DNA of 64,000 nucleotides from CAYYFX01 sp964571855 (lineage in GTDB: Bacteria > ARS69), in contig CAZNDO010000004.1 in the NCBI GenBank assembly GCA_964571855.1, forward strand, positions 124,001-188,000, given 5' to 3'. Each line of letters begins with the position of its first letter. Position 1 is the stretch's first letter. Made by a program: the position numbers and the translations under genes. Below the pieces are notes generated by a model that was given only the letters and a program-made list of their open reading frames with translations, searched no databases and had not been told where the DNA came from. Shown one piece after another: positions 54,862-63,791 of this stretch.

Positions 54862-54936
54862 TGGCTCCTCGGGCAGGACTCGAACCTGCAACCCTTCGGT
54901 TAACAGCCGAATGCTCTACCATTGAGCTACCGAGGA
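54862..54936 (-). tRNA. tRNA-Asn (anticodon GTT), CCA encoded
   Basis: 75 bases. Acceptor stem TCCTCGG/CCGAGGA, D arm GCTCAATGGTAGAGC, anticodon arm TTCGGCTGTTAACCGAA, T arm GCAGGTTCGAGTCCTGC, discriminator G and genomic CCA. The fold is complete and the anticodon loop CTGTTAA gives GTT. Confidence 0.97.
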
Positions 54937-55066
54937 GTGGATCCTGCGGCGGATGCCCGCGTTTGGCCGTGGGACGATAGGGCAAGGGCGCCCCGGTGTC
55001 AACGCGGCGGGCGGGCGGAGTGCCGGGAGCCCGCCCGCGGCGGCGGCCGGACGGAGGCCCTCGCGC

Positions 55067-57325
55067 CTACTGGGGCGCCCGCGCATCGCCGGACATCACT
55101 TCCTGCAGCGCCTGCCGCAGCTCGGCCACCCGGTACGGCTTCTCCAGGACCCGCCGCGCTCCCCGCGTGAGGGCCTGCTGCTTCTCCTCCGGACCGGCGT
55201 AGCCCGTGGTCACGAGCACCGGCAGCTGCGGCGCCAGCTCCCGCAACTCCTCCAGCACCGCCAGCCCGTCCACCCCGGGCATCCGCAGATCCAGGATCAC
55301 CACCGCGAGGGACTGCAGCTCCTCGCGGATGATGCGGAGCGCCTCGATCCCGTTCGCCGCCAGCTTCACGCGCTGGCCGTCCTCCTCCAGGATCAGGCGG
55401 ATCATCTCGCCGAACGCCGGCTCGTCGTCCACCACGAGCGTGAACGACCCGTCCGGCGCGGCGCCCCCGGGCCCGGCGGCCGGGAGCAGGATCTCGAACG
55501 CGGTTCCCATCCCGAGCCGGCTCTTCACGTCGATGGCGCCGCCGTGACGGCGCACGATCCCGTACACCATCGCCAGGCCCAGTCCGGCACCCTTGTTCCC
55601 CTCGTGCTTCGTGGTGAAGAAGGGCTCGAAGATCCGCTCCAGGACGTCGGGCGGGATGCCGCTGCCGGTGTCCCGCACGACGATCGACACGCCGGCGGCG
55701 ACGCTGCCGTCCTCGGCAAGGCGTCGCGCCTGCGCCTCCGACAACGGGCGCGTCTCCACGATCAGCCGCCCACCGTTGGGCATCGCGTCGCGCGCGTTCA
55801 GGCACAGGTTCAGGACGAGCTGCTGCAGCTCCACCTCGTCCCCGTCGATGGGCGGCAGGCCGTCCTCGAGGCGCACGTCGAGCGTGATGCGCTTGCCCAC
55901 GCTCGTGCGGATGAGCGCGCCCACCTCGTCGAGGAGCCGGTTCACGTCCAGCCGGCTCACGCGGTTGCGGCCGCCGCGCGCGAACTTCATGAGCTCCTGC
56001 GCGAGGTGCTGCGCGCGCTTCGCCGCGGTCTCGATGTCGTCCAGGTCGCGCGTGATGTGCGGATCCTCGGGGAGCTTCACGCGCAGCACGCCGGCCTTCC
56101 CCAGGATCACCGCCACGAAGTTGCCGAAGTCGTGCGCCAGGCCGCTCGCGAAGTTCCCGATGGACTCCATCTTCTGCGCGCGGAGGAGCTGCCGCTCCAC
56201 GTCGCTGTTCGCGTCCCGCGGGACGAGCGCGACCAGGAAGCCGGAGCCCGCCGCCCCCGCGAGGCGCCGCCCCTGGAGCCGCACCAGCGCGCCGGGCCGC
56301 TCGGAAGTCCCCGCGAGCCGGACCTCCGGGAGGTCGAAGTCGTAGCCGGCCAGCAGGCCGTCCAGCGCCGCCTGGACGTCCCGGTTCTGGAACAGCGCCA
56401 GCGAGCGGGCGTCGAGTCCCCGCGGATCCGCCGGGAGCGCCCCCGACAGGGCGGTCATCTCGCGATTGATCTCCCGGACGCGGAGAGCGCCGTCCAGGAG
56501 CAGCATGGCGAGGGGCGCGTCGCGGAACAGCCCCGGGCACTCGTCCGCGGCCGTCGGCGGGCGGGCCCCGACGAACCCCAGCAGCGCCCCCGCGTCATCC
56601 CGGACCGCCGCGAGCGTGACGGGAATCCGGCCCCCGCCCGCCGCCACGGCGCCTTGCCAGCGCCCCTCCCGGGCGGCGTGCCGCAGGCCGGCCAGCACCT
56701 CCCGCCGGTCCCCGCCCAGGAGGTCCGCCACGTGGCGGCCGATCCAGGCGTCCTGCTCCCCGCCGCCCTCTCCCGCCGGAGCCATCCGCTCGCGGATCCG
56801 TCCGCCGGGGTCGAGCGACAGCGTCTCGCCCCCCATGAGCCCCACCAGGGTTCGCGCCGCGCGCAGCGCCAGGGACGCCCCGGCCTCCACCCGGCGGTCC
56901 GTCAGCAGGAGCAGGGACCCGCCTTCCGGGGACGCCAGCCGCAAGACCCCGCAGGCGACCGGCAGACCGGACTTGGCCGCCAGCGTGGCCGCCTGCTCCG
57001 AAGGCCGGGCGCTCTCGGGCCCCGCCGGGGTGCTGGTCGGGTCGGGCGCCACGCCGGGGAACAGCTCCGCCGCCGGGCGCCCCAGGACATCCCCGGCAGC
57101 GAACCCCAGGAGGGCCTCCGCGCCGGACGACCAACCGCGAATCGTCCCGTCCCGGCCCACCGCCACGAGGCCGACACCCGGGCTCTCGAGCAGCGCCGGA
57201 AGCGCGCCCAGGAAGCCGGAGGGGAAGTCGGGGCGAACGGCGTCCGAGGGATCCAATCGATTCCAGCCTCGCCTGAGAACGCGCGAGCGCCCGGCCGCCG
57301 CACCGGCAGCCGGACGGTCGCTCAT
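55067..57325 (-). CDS. Hybrid sensor histidine kinase: PAS repeats, kinase, receiver
   Basis: 752 residues, no membrane segment, so cytoplasmic. Three PAS-like regions (about 45-140, 155-250, 262-368), HisKA with His398 (GLAHDFGNFVAVI), N box (NLCLNARDAM), G1 (DTGSGI), F (FEPFFTTK), G2 (GAGLGLAMVYGIV), then a C-terminal receiver with Asp679 (VVILDLRMPG). The Asp-Phe after the His is the NtrB/hybrid type. No output domain and no neighbouring regulator, so phosphotransfer must go elsewhere. The start lacks a strong ribosome site. Confidence 0.9.
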   Translation of the reverse strand: MSDRPAAGAAAGRSRVLRRGWNRLDPSDAVRPDFPSGFLGALPALLESPGVGLVAVGRDGTIRGWSSGAEALLGFAAGDVLGRPAAELFPGVAPDPTSTPAGPESARPSEQAATLAAKSGLPVACGVLRLASPEGGSLLLLTDRRVEAGASLALRAARTLVGLMGGETLSLDPGGRIRERMAPAGEGGGEQDAWIGRHVADLLGGDRREVLAGLRHAAREGRWQGAVAAGGGRIPVTLAAVRDDAGALLGFVGARPPTAADECPGLFRDAPLAMLLLDGALRVREINREMTALSGALPADPRGLDARSLALFQNRDVQAALDGLLAGYDFDLPEVRLAGTSERPGALVRLQGRRLAGAAGSGFLVALVPRDANSDVERQLLRAQKMESIGNFASGLAHDFGNFVAVILGKAGVLRVKLPEDPHITRDLDDIETAAKRAQHLAQELMKFARGGRNRVSRLDVNRLLDEVGALIRTSVGKRITLDVRLEDGLPPIDGDEVELQQLVLNLCLNARDAMPNGGRLIVETRPLSEAQARRLAEDGSVAAGVSIVVRDTGSGIPPDVLERIFEPFFTTKHEGNKGAGLGLAMVYGIVRRHGGAIDVKSRLGMGTAFEILLPAAGPGGAAPDGSFTLVVDDEPAFGEMIRLILEEDGQRVKLAANGIEALRIIREELQSLAVVILDLRMPGVDGLAVLEELRELAPQLPVLVTTGYAGPEEKQQALTRGARRVLEKPYRVAELRQALQEVMSGDARAPQ

Positions 57326-57499
57326 CCTTCATCGGCACCCCGCCCGCCGGACCTGACGACAGGGGTGCGGAGGTGGCGGATCGGATGGGGCAATCGCCGG
57401 CAGCGACGGGAGTTGCCCGCCGGCCGGTGCCGATTCGCACAAGTGATTGTGGCGACGGGCGTTCGCCGGATCGTCCGCAATCTGCGCACCACGAGCGAA

Positions 57500-57529
57500 G
57501 AAGCCCCCGAGCGCGGGCTCGGGGGCTTC
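57500..57529 (-). terminator. Terminator of the ribosomal operon
   Basis: Thirteen-base perfect stem GAAGCCCCCGAGC/GCTCGGGGGCTTC, four-base loop, followed on the minus strand by TTCGCTCG; 24 bases after rplQ. Confidence 0.75.
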
Positions 57530-57553
57530 CGTGGGATCCGATGGCGCCGGCGG

Positions 57554-58114
57554 TCAGTCGCCCCGCTTGCTGGCCTTCCGCGGCGCCTTCCGCGCTCCGC
57601 CGCCCTTGGCCGGGGCCTTGGCGACCTTCTCGCGGACGGGGCGCTCGCGCAGCCTCTCCCCCTTCGGCTTGGGCTCCTTCTTCTTGGGCTTCGCCTTGCC
57701 CTTCGGCTTGGCTTCCGCCTCGGCGGCCGCGGCCTCGGCCGCGCGGGCCAGGGCCTTCTCGTCCGGAAGGAGCTCGAGCAGGGACATCTCGGCGTTGTCC
57801 CCGGCGCGGAAGCCGGTCTTCAGGATGCGGGTGTACCCGCCCTGCCGGTCGGCGAACCGCGGCCCGATGTCGTCGAACAGCTTCTTGAGCACGGCGTTGT
57901 CCTGCACCACGCGGCCGGCCATCCGGCGCGCGTGCAGGTCGCCGCGCTTCGCGAACGTGATCACGCGTTCCGCCACCCGCCGGCACTCGCGCGCCTTGGG
58001 CAGGGTGGTGGTCACGCGCTCCTCGCGGAGCAGCGACGTGACCATGTTTCGCAGCATGGCACGGCGGTGGGACGACGTGCGCCCCAGCTTGACCGTGCTC
58101 CTACGGTGTCTCAT
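57554..58114 (-). CDS. rplQ: Ribosomal protein L17 with Lys/Pro/Ala-rich tail
   Basis: 186 residues. The first 120 are L17 (MRHRRSTVKLGRTSSHRRAM; LKTGFRAGDNAEMSLLELL). The last 60 are a basic, low-complexity tail (KPKGKAKPKKKEPKPKGE), longer than in E. coli (127 residues in total). Last gene of the operon. Confidence 0.97.
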   Translation of the reverse strand: MRHRRSTVKLGRTSSHRRAMLRNMVTSLLREERVTTTLPKARECRRVAERVITFAKRGDLHARRMAGRVVQDNAVLKKLFDDIGPRFADRQGGYTRILKTGFRAGDNAEMSLLELLPDEKALARAAEAAAAEAEAKPKGKAKPKKKEPKPKGERLRERPVREKVAKAPAKGGGARKAPRKASKRGD

Positions 58115-58151
58115 CTCGCTCCACTCCGCGCGGCGCGAACGGGCCGCCGAT

Positions 58152-59162
58152 TCAGACCGGGGTGCCGGTCCTCTCGGCGCTCCTCGTCCCGAGCCACTTG
58201 CTGACGTCCATGCCGAAGTGCAGGTTCATCCCCTGCAGGATCTCCTGGATCTCCTTCAGCGACTTGCGGCCGAAGTTCCTCTGCTTGAGCATCTCCTGCT
58301 CCGACTTCTGCACCAGCTCGCCGATCGTCCGGATGTTCGCGGACGTGAGGCAGTTGCTGGAGCGCACGCTCAGCTCCAGCTCGTCCACGGACCGGTTGAG
58401 CAGCTCCCGCATCCGATCGGACTCCTCGTCCATCCCCGTCTCGCGGATGACCTCGGGCTCGAAGTCCACGTTGATGAACAGCGCGATGTGGTCCTTCAGG
58501 ATCTTCGCGGCGTGTCCCAGCGCGTCCTCCGGGCGGATGGAGCCGTCCGTCCAGATCTCCAGGTTCAGCCTGTCGTAGTCCGTGCGCTGGCCGACGCGCG
58601 TGGCCTCCACGTCGTAGCGGACCTTCGTCACCGGGCTGAACACGGAGTCCAGCACGATGGTGCCCAGCGGCTGCTCCTCGAGGCGGTGTCCCTCCGCCTG
58701 GACGTAGCCGCGGCCGGTGCCCACGCCGATCTCCATGGAGAGCTTCGCGCCCTTGTTCACGGTGGCGATGTACTGGTCCGGGTTCAGCAGCTCCACGTCC
58801 GGCTCGAACACGAAGTCCGCCGCGGTGACGAGCTTCTCGCCCTCCACCTCGAGGCGGCCCTTGCGGATCTCCTCGCCGTCGTAGCGCAGCTCCAGCTGCT
58901 TCACGTTCAGCACGATCTCGGTGACGTCCTCGCGGACGCCGCGCACCGTGGTGAACTCGTGCTCCACGCCCTCGATGCGGAGGAAGACGGGCGCGGCGCC
59001 CTGCAGGCTGGACAGCAGCACGCGCCGCAGCGAGTTGCCGAGCGTGGTGCCGTAGCCCTTCTCCAGCGGCTGCATGGAGAAGCGGGCGTAGCTGGCGGTC
59101 GAGGTCGAGCCGTCGGTCTCGAACCCCTTGGGCATGGTCAAAGGTCTCCACTTCATCGTCAT
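58152..59162 (-). CDS. rpoA: RNA polymerase alpha subunit
   Basis: 336 residues: N-terminal assembly domain (EKGYGTTLGNSLRRVLLSSL; YDRLNLEIWTDGSI) and C-terminal DNA-binding domain (LELSVRSSNCLTSANIRTIG ... NFGRKSLKEIQ). AAGGAG seven bases before the ATG. A 124-base gap with a hairpin separates it from rpsD. Confidence 0.98.
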   Translation of the reverse strand: MTMKWRPLTMPKGFETDGSTSTASYARFSMQPLEKGYGTTLGNSLRRVLLSSLQGAAPVFLRIEGVEHEFTTVRGVREDVTEIVLNVKQLELRYDGEEIRKGRLEVEGEKLVTAADFVFEPDVELLNPDQYIATVNKGAKLSMEIGVGTGRGYVQAEGHRLEEQPLGTIVLDSVFSPVTKVRYDVEATRVGQRTDYDRLNLEIWTDGSIRPEDALGHAAKILKDHIALFINVDFEPEVIRETGMDEESDRMRELLNRSVDELELSVRSSNCLTSANIRTIGELVQKSEQEMLKQRNFGRKSLKEIQEILQGMNLHFGMDVSKWLGTRSAERTGTPV

Positions 59163-59243
59163 GGAGAGTCTCCTTGTCCTTTCGTGCAGGCGCGGCGGCT
59201 CCGCGATCTCGACGTGATCTTCTGCCGCCGCCCCGGGGAAGTC

Positions 59244-59268
59244 GGCCGGCCGGAGTCCCCGGCCGGCC
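59244..59268. other. Stem-loop between rpsD and rpoA
   Basis: Perfect nine-base arms GGCCGGCCG/CGGCCGGCC around a seven-base loop, in the only sizeable gap of the operon. Could tune rpoA dosage by pausing or partial termination. Confidence 0.45.
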
Positions 59269-59286
59269 CTCGGATGGTCCGGTGCC

Positions 59287-59916
59287 TTACTTCGAGTAGA
59301 GCTCCACGATGAACTGCTCGTTGAGCGGAACGGGGATCTCCTGCCGCGACGGGATCTGCAGCACCGATCCCGACAGGTTCGCCCGGTCCGCGGAGAGCCA
59401 GTTCACGACGGACGCGGGATCCCGCGCCTCCACGGAGGCCTTCACCACGTCCAGGTTCCGGCTGCCCTCGCGCACGCGGATCTTGTCCCCGGCGCGGCAC
59501 TGGAACGACGCGATCGTGACGGTGCGCCCGTTCACCTCGATGTGCCGGTGCCGGACGAGCTGCCGCGCCTGCGAGCGCGACGAGGCCAGGCCGAGCCGGT
59601 ACACGATGTTGTCCAGCCGCAGTTCCAGCAGGCGCATGATGTTCTCGCCGGTCAGGCCCCTCTGGCGGATGGCCTTCTCGTAGTAGCCGCGGAACTGCCG
59701 CTCCAGCACGCCGTACGTGCGGCGCGCCTTCTGCTTCTCGCGCAGCTGCGTGCCGTAGTCCGTCGTCTTGCGGCGGAAGTTCTGGCCGTGCTCGCCGGGG
59801 GCGTAGTTGCGGCGCTCGATGGCGCACTTCAGCGTCAGGCAGCGCTCGCCCTTCAGGAAGAGCTTCACGCCCTCCCGGCGGCACTGCTTGCACTTCGGAT
59901 CGATGTTCCTGGCCAT
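59287..59916 (-). CDS. rpsD: Ribosomal protein S4
   Basis: 209 residues. N-terminal zinc-type Cys set (CKQCRREG, CLTLKC), then the S4 RNA-binding domain (LDNIVYRLGLASSRSQARQL; HRHIEVNGRTV). In alpha operons S4 is the autogenous repressor. Confidence 0.98.
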   Translation of the reverse strand: MARNIDPKCKQCRREGVKLFLKGERCLTLKCAIERRNYAPGEHGQNFRRKTTDYGTQLREKQKARRTYGVLERQFRGYYEKAIRQRGLTGENIMRLLELRLDNIVYRLGLASSRSQARQLVRHRHIEVNGRTVTIASFQCRAGDKIRVREGSRNLDVVKASVEARDPASVVNWLSADRANLSGSVLQIPSRQEIPVPLNEQFIVELYSK

Positions 59917-59928
59917 GCGTGCCGCTCC

Positions 59929-60327
59929 CTAGTTCCGCCGCCGCTTCTTCGGCCGGCAACCGTTGTGGGGGATCGGGGTCACGTCGCGGATGGCGGAGAT
60001 GTCCAGCCCCGCGATCGTGAGCGAACGGATGGCCGCCTCGCGGCCCGCGCCCGGCCCCTTCACCCGCACCTCCACGCGCCGCAACCCGAGGTCCAGGGCC
60101 TCGCGCGCGGCCTTCTCCGCGGCCAGCTGGGCCGCGAACGGCGTGCTCTTGCGGGACCCCTTGAACCCCACCTTGCCGGCGGACGCCCACGAGATGACCT
60201 CGCCGCGGCTGTCCGTGAGCGTGATGATGGTGTTGTTGAACGAGCTCTGGACGTGCGCGACACCCACGGCCTCGACCTTCCGGTCCTTCTTGCGCCGCGG
60301 CTTCGCGGTCGGTTTCGCTTCCGCCAT
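59929..60327 (-). CDS. rpsK: Ribosomal protein S11
   Basis: 132 residues; VAHVQSSFNNTIITLTDSRG, GFKGSRKSTPFAAQLAAEKA and the C-terminal DVTPIPHNGCRPKKRRRN are diagnostic. 12 bases before rpsD. Confidence 0.98.
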   Translation of the reverse strand: MAEAKPTAKPRRKKDRKVEAVGVAHVQSSFNNTIITLTDSRGEVISWASAGKVGFKGSRKSTPFAAQLAAEKAAREALDLGLRRVEVRVKGPGAGREAAIRSLTIAGLDISAIRDVTPIPHNGCRPKKRRRN

Positions 60328-60337
60328 TCGGTTCCTC

Positions 60338-60727
60338 CTACTTCGCCGGCGCCGCGGGCTTCTTGCGCGTCACTCCGGCGCCCTTCTTCGGGCCCTTCCG
60401 GATGCGGGCATTCGTGCGCGTCCGCTGCCCGCGGACCGGGAGGCCGCGGCGGTGCCGGAGCCCCCGGTAGCAGCCGATGTCCATCAGCCGCTTGATGTTC
60501 ATGGCCATCTCGCTCCGCAGCGCGCCCTCGACCTTGTAGTTGTTCTCGATCTCGGTGCGCAACTTCGCGGTGTCGGACTCGGGCAGGTCCTTCGAGCGGA
60601 GATCCGGGTCGATGCCGGTCCGCTCCAGGATCCTCCTCGCCCGCGTCTGACCGATCCCGTAGATGTAGGTCAGCGCGACCTCCATCCGCTTGTTGGGCGG
60701 CAGATCGACTCCGGCGATACGGGGCAT
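60338..60727 (-). CDS. rpsM: Ribosomal protein S13
   Basis: 129 residues; MPRIAGVDLPPNKRMEVALT, YIYGIGQTRARRIL and GLRHRRGLPVRGQRTRTNAR are diagnostic. AGGAGGAG upstream of the ATG. Confidence 0.98.
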   Translation of the reverse strand: MPRIAGVDLPPNKRMEVALTYIYGIGQTRARRILERTGIDPDLRSKDLPESDTAKLRTEIENNYKVEGALRSEMAMNIKRLMDIGCYRGLRHRRGLPVRGQRTRTNARIRKGPKKGAGVTRKKPAAPAK

Positions 60728-60755
60728 TCTACGGTCTCCTCCTGCGCTGCACGGT

Positions 60756-60881
60756 CTACGACCGCGTCAGCTGGCGCTGCTTGTGACGGGGATTCGCCTT
60801 GCAGATCACGCGGACCACCCCGTGACGCTTCACGACCTTGCACTGGTTGCAGATCTTCCGAACCGCTGTCCGACACTTCAC
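60756..60881 (-). CDS. rpmJ: Ribosomal protein L36
   Basis: 41 residues from a GTG start with GGGGGG seven bases upstream: VKCRTAVRKICNQCKVVKRH, then GVVRVICKANPRHKQRQLTR. Zinc ligands Cys11, Cys14, Cys27 and His33 make it the zinc-binding form. In its usual place between infA and rpsM. Confidence 0.95.
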   Translation of the reverse strand: MKCRTAVRKICNQCKVVKRHGVVRVICKANPRHKQRQLTRS

Positions 60882-60915
60882 GAGCGAACCCCCCGACGGC
60901 TGCTTCCGGACCGTC

Positions 60916-61134
60916 CTACTTGTAGCGGTAGACGATGCGTCCCCGGCTGAGGTCGTAGGGCGACAGCTCCACGGTGACCTTGTCCCCCGGCAGGATCTTG
61001 ATGAAGTTCATCCGCATCTTGCCGGAGATGTGCGCCAGCACCTTGTGCCCGTTCTCGAGCTCCACCCGGAAGCTCGCGTTCGGGAGCGCCTCGGACACGA
61101 CCCCCTCGACCTGGATTCCCTGTTCCTTCGACAT
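60916..61134 (-). CDS. infA: Translation initiation factor IF-1
   Basis: 72 residues, the standard length; S1-like OB fold with VEGVVSEALPNASFRVELEN, GHKVLAHISGKMRMNFIKIL and LSPYDLSRGRIVYRYK. Twelve bases after map. Confidence 0.98.
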   Translation of the reverse strand: MSKEQGIQVEGVVSEALPNASFRVELENGHKVLAHISGKMRMNFIKILPGDKVTVELSPYDLSRGRIVYRYK

Positions 61135-61145
61135 GACTGCCCGGC

Positions 61146-61904
61146 CTACGCCGGAAACGCCCCCTCCGTGAGGATCACCGCGCCGTCCTCGGTGACCGCC
61201 ACCGTGTGCTCGAAGTGCGCCGACAGCGAGCCGTCGGACGTGACGACGGTCCACCCGTCGTCGAGCTGGTCCACCTCGTATCCGCCGGCGTTCACCATCG
61301 GCTCGATGGCGATGGCCATCCCCGGCTTCAGCACCGGGCCCTGGCCCGGCTTCCCGAAGTTCGGGACCTGCGGATCCTCGTGCATCGAGCGCCCGATCCC
61401 GTGCCCGACCAGCGAGCGCACGACCGAGAACCCGGCGTTCTCCACGAAGCTCTGGATCGCCCAGGACACGTCGCCCACGCGATTCCCCGGCCGCACTTCC
61501 GCGATGCCCGCGTACAGCGCGGAACGCGTCACGGAAAGCAGCCGCTCGGCCTCCTTGGAGACGCGTCCCACCGGGATCGTCTGGGCGGCATCCGAGTAGA
61601 ATCCCCCAGACTTGACCCCGATGTCCACCCCGATGATGTCCCCGTCCGCCAGGACGCGGTCCCCCGGGATCCCGTGCACCACCTCCTCGTTCACGGAGGC
61701 GCACACCGAGGCCGGGAAGCCACGGTACCCCTTGAAGGCCGGGGTGCCGCCGTGTTCGCGGATGAAGTCCTCCACGGCGCGGTCGATCTCCCGCGTGGTG
61801 ACGCCCGGGCGCACAATTTCGCGGGCTTTACGGTGAGCCCCCGCCACGATGGCCGCCGGCGCCTCCATCTCGCGAACCTCCGCCGGCGACTTCAACAGGA
61901 TCAT
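61146..61904 (-). CDS. map: Type I methionine aminopeptidase
   Basis: 252 residues. Metal ligands: Asp (VDIGVK), Asp (YSDAAQT), His (GHGIGRSMHEDP), Glu (AIEPMVN), Glu (FEHTVAV). Overlaps the adk stop region by four bases. Confidence 0.97.
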   Translation of the reverse strand: MILLKSPAEVREMEAPAAIVAGAHRKAREIVRPGVTTREIDRAVEDFIREHGGTPAFKGYRGFPASVCASVNEEVVHGIPGDRVLADGDIIGVDIGVKSGGFYSDAAQTIPVGRVSKEAERLLSVTRSALYAGIAEVRPGNRVGDVSWAIQSFVENAGFSVVRSLVGHGIGRSMHEDPQVPNFGKPGQGPVLKPGMAIAIEPMVNAGGYEVDQLDDGWTVVTSDGSLSAHFEHTVAVTEDGAVILTEGAFPA

Positions 61905-62476
61905 GACGGGCTCCCCTTCGTCTCCGTGACCTTCCGCACCCGGGCCTGGATGTCGGCGATCGAACCCTCGCCGGCCACCGGCCGCAGGTTCCCGCGCTCC
62001 CGGTAGTACGCCACCAGGGGCGAGGTCTGCTCCTCGTACACCCGCAGCCGGTTCCGCACCGTGGCCGCGCCGTCGTCCGTCCGATCCTCCGCGCGCGCCC
62101 GCGCGGCGATCCGATCCACCAGCACGCGCTCCGACACCTCCAGCTCGATCACGCCGCCGAGTGCCAACCCCATCTCGTGCAGGAGCTCGGTCAACGCCTC
62201 CGCCTGGTGGATGTTCCGCGGATACCCGTCCAGGATGGCGCCGCGGGCCGCCGGCCCCTCGAGCGCCTCCCGCACGAGGCCCAGGAGGAGGGGATCCGGC
62301 ACCAGCTCGCCCTTCTCCATGAACCCGCGGGCCTTCGCCCCCAGCTCGGTTCCCTCCGCGACCGCCCTCCGCAGGAGTTCCCCCGTGGACACGTGCGGTA
62401 CCCGGAGGTGCTCCGCGAGGAGCTTCGCCTGGGTGCCCTTCCCGGCTCCCGGCGGTCCGAGGAAGATCCAGATCAC
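61901..62476 (-). CDS. adk: Adenylate kinase, short-LID form
   Basis: 191 residues. P-loop GPPGAGKGTQ, STGELLR, LDGYPRNIHQAEAL. The LID is the short eukaryotic-AK1-like type (RARAEDRTDDGAATVRNRLR) without the 27-residue zinc or beta insert of most bacterial Adk. GTG start two bases after the secY stop with GGAGG just ahead. Confidence 0.96.
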   Translation of the reverse strand: MIWIFLGPPGAGKGTQAKLLAEHLRVPHVSTGELLRRAVAEGTELGAKARGFMEKGELVPDPLLLGLVREALEGPAARGAILDGYPRNIHQAEALTELLHEMGLALGGVIELEVSERVLVDRIAARARAEDRTDDGAATVRNRLRVYEEQTSPLVAYYRERGNLRPVAGEGSIADIQARVRKVTETKGSPS

Positions 62477-62477
62477 G

Positions 62478-63791
62478 CTACCTCCGGCCGCGCAGGCGCC
62501 CCTTCTTCAGGAACCCGTCGTAGTGGCGCATGAGCAGGTGGCTCTCGATCTGCTGCAGCGTGTCGAGCGCCACGCCCACGACGATCAGCAGTCCCGTGCC
62601 GCCGAAGAAGAACGGGACGGCCAGCTCGTTGATCAGCACGAACGGCAGGATGGCGATCAGCGCCAGGAAGATGGCCCCCGGCAGCGTGATGTGCGTCAGG
62701 ATGCGGTCGATGTACTCCGCCGTGCGCTTGCCCGGGCGGATGCCCGGGATGAACCCGCCGTGCTTCTTCATGTTGTCCGCGAGATCCGTCGGGTTGAACA
62801 TGATCGCCGTGTAGAAGTAGGCGAAGAAGATGATGATCCCGCCGTACAGCAGGCTGTGCAGCAGCGTCCCGAAGCGGAGGTTCGCCGCGATGCCCTGGAT
62901 CAGCTCGCTGTTCGGGAAGTACAGCGCCAGCGTGCTCGGGAACATGATGAAGGACTGCGCGAAGATGATGGGGATCACGCCGGCGGTGTTCACGCGGAGC
63001 GGGATGTGCGTGTTCTGCCCGCCGTAGACCTTGCGGCCCACCACGCGGCGCGCGTACTGCACCGGGATCCGGCGCTGCCCCTGCGTCACCAGGATGACGG
63101 AGGCCGTCACCAGCACCATCGCCGCCAGCACGATGAGCAGCGTGAAGACGTTCATGCCGCCCGACGACACGGCCCGGAACGTGTTCAGCGCGTCCGCCGG
63201 GTATTCCGCCACGATCCCGATGAAGATGATCAGCGAGATCCCGTTCCCGATGCCCCGCTCCGTGATCTGCTCGCCCAGCCACATGGTGAACACGGTGCCG
63301 GCGATGAGCGTGATCACGGTGGTGACCTCGAACATCACGCCCGGATTCGGGACCACGGGCATCCCGGACGGCGCCACCAGCCCCTCCAGGAACTTGGCCA
63401 CGCCGAGGCCCTGGATGAAGCCCAGCAGCACCGTGCCGTAGCGCGTGTACTGGTTGATCTTCCGGCGGCCCGGCTCCCCCTCCTTCTGCAGCTTCTCGAA
63501 GTACGGGACGACCGCGGTGAGCATCTGGATGATGATGGACGCGGAGATGTACGGCATGATGCCGAGGGCGAAGATGGTGGCCTTCTCCAGGTTGCCGCCC
63601 ACGAACATGTCGTACAGCCCGAACAGCGAGTCCCGCTGGGCGGCGAAGAAGCCGCCGAGCGCCTGGCCGTCGATCCCCGCCGTGGGCACGTGCCCGCCCA
63701 GCCGGTAGATGCACAGCATCCCCAGCGTGAACAGGATCCGCCGCTTGAGCTCCGGGATCCGGAAGATGGCGGCGATCTTCTCGAAGAACAT
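62478..63791 (-). CDS. secY: Protein translocase subunit SecY
   Basis: 437 residues, ten membrane helices. GIMPYISASIIIQMLT, the plug-proximal LGGHVPTAGID, and GGTGLLIVVGVALDTLQQIE are diagnostic. ATG directly follows the rplO stop. Confidence 0.98.
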   Translation of the reverse strand: MFFEKIAAIFRIPELKRRILFTLGMLCIYRLGGHVPTAGIDGQALGGFFAAQRDSLFGLYDMFVGGNLEKATIFALGIMPYISASIIIQMLTAVVPYFEKLQKEGEPGRRKINQYTRYGTVLLGFIQGLGVAKFLEGLVAPSGMPVVPNPGVMFEVTTVITLIAGTVFTMWLGEQITERGIGNGISLIIFIGIVAEYPADALNTFRAVSSGGMNVFTLLIVLAAMVLVTASVILVTQGQRRIPVQYARRVVGRKVYGGQNTHIPLRVNTAGVIPIIFAQSFIMFPSTLALYFPNSELIQGIAANLRFGTLLHSLLYGGIIIFFAYFYTAIMFNPTDLADNMKKHGGFIPGIRPGKRTAEYIDRILTHITLPGAIFLALIAILPFVLINELAVPFFFGGTGLLIVVGVALDTLQQIESHLLMRHYDGFLKKGRLRGRR

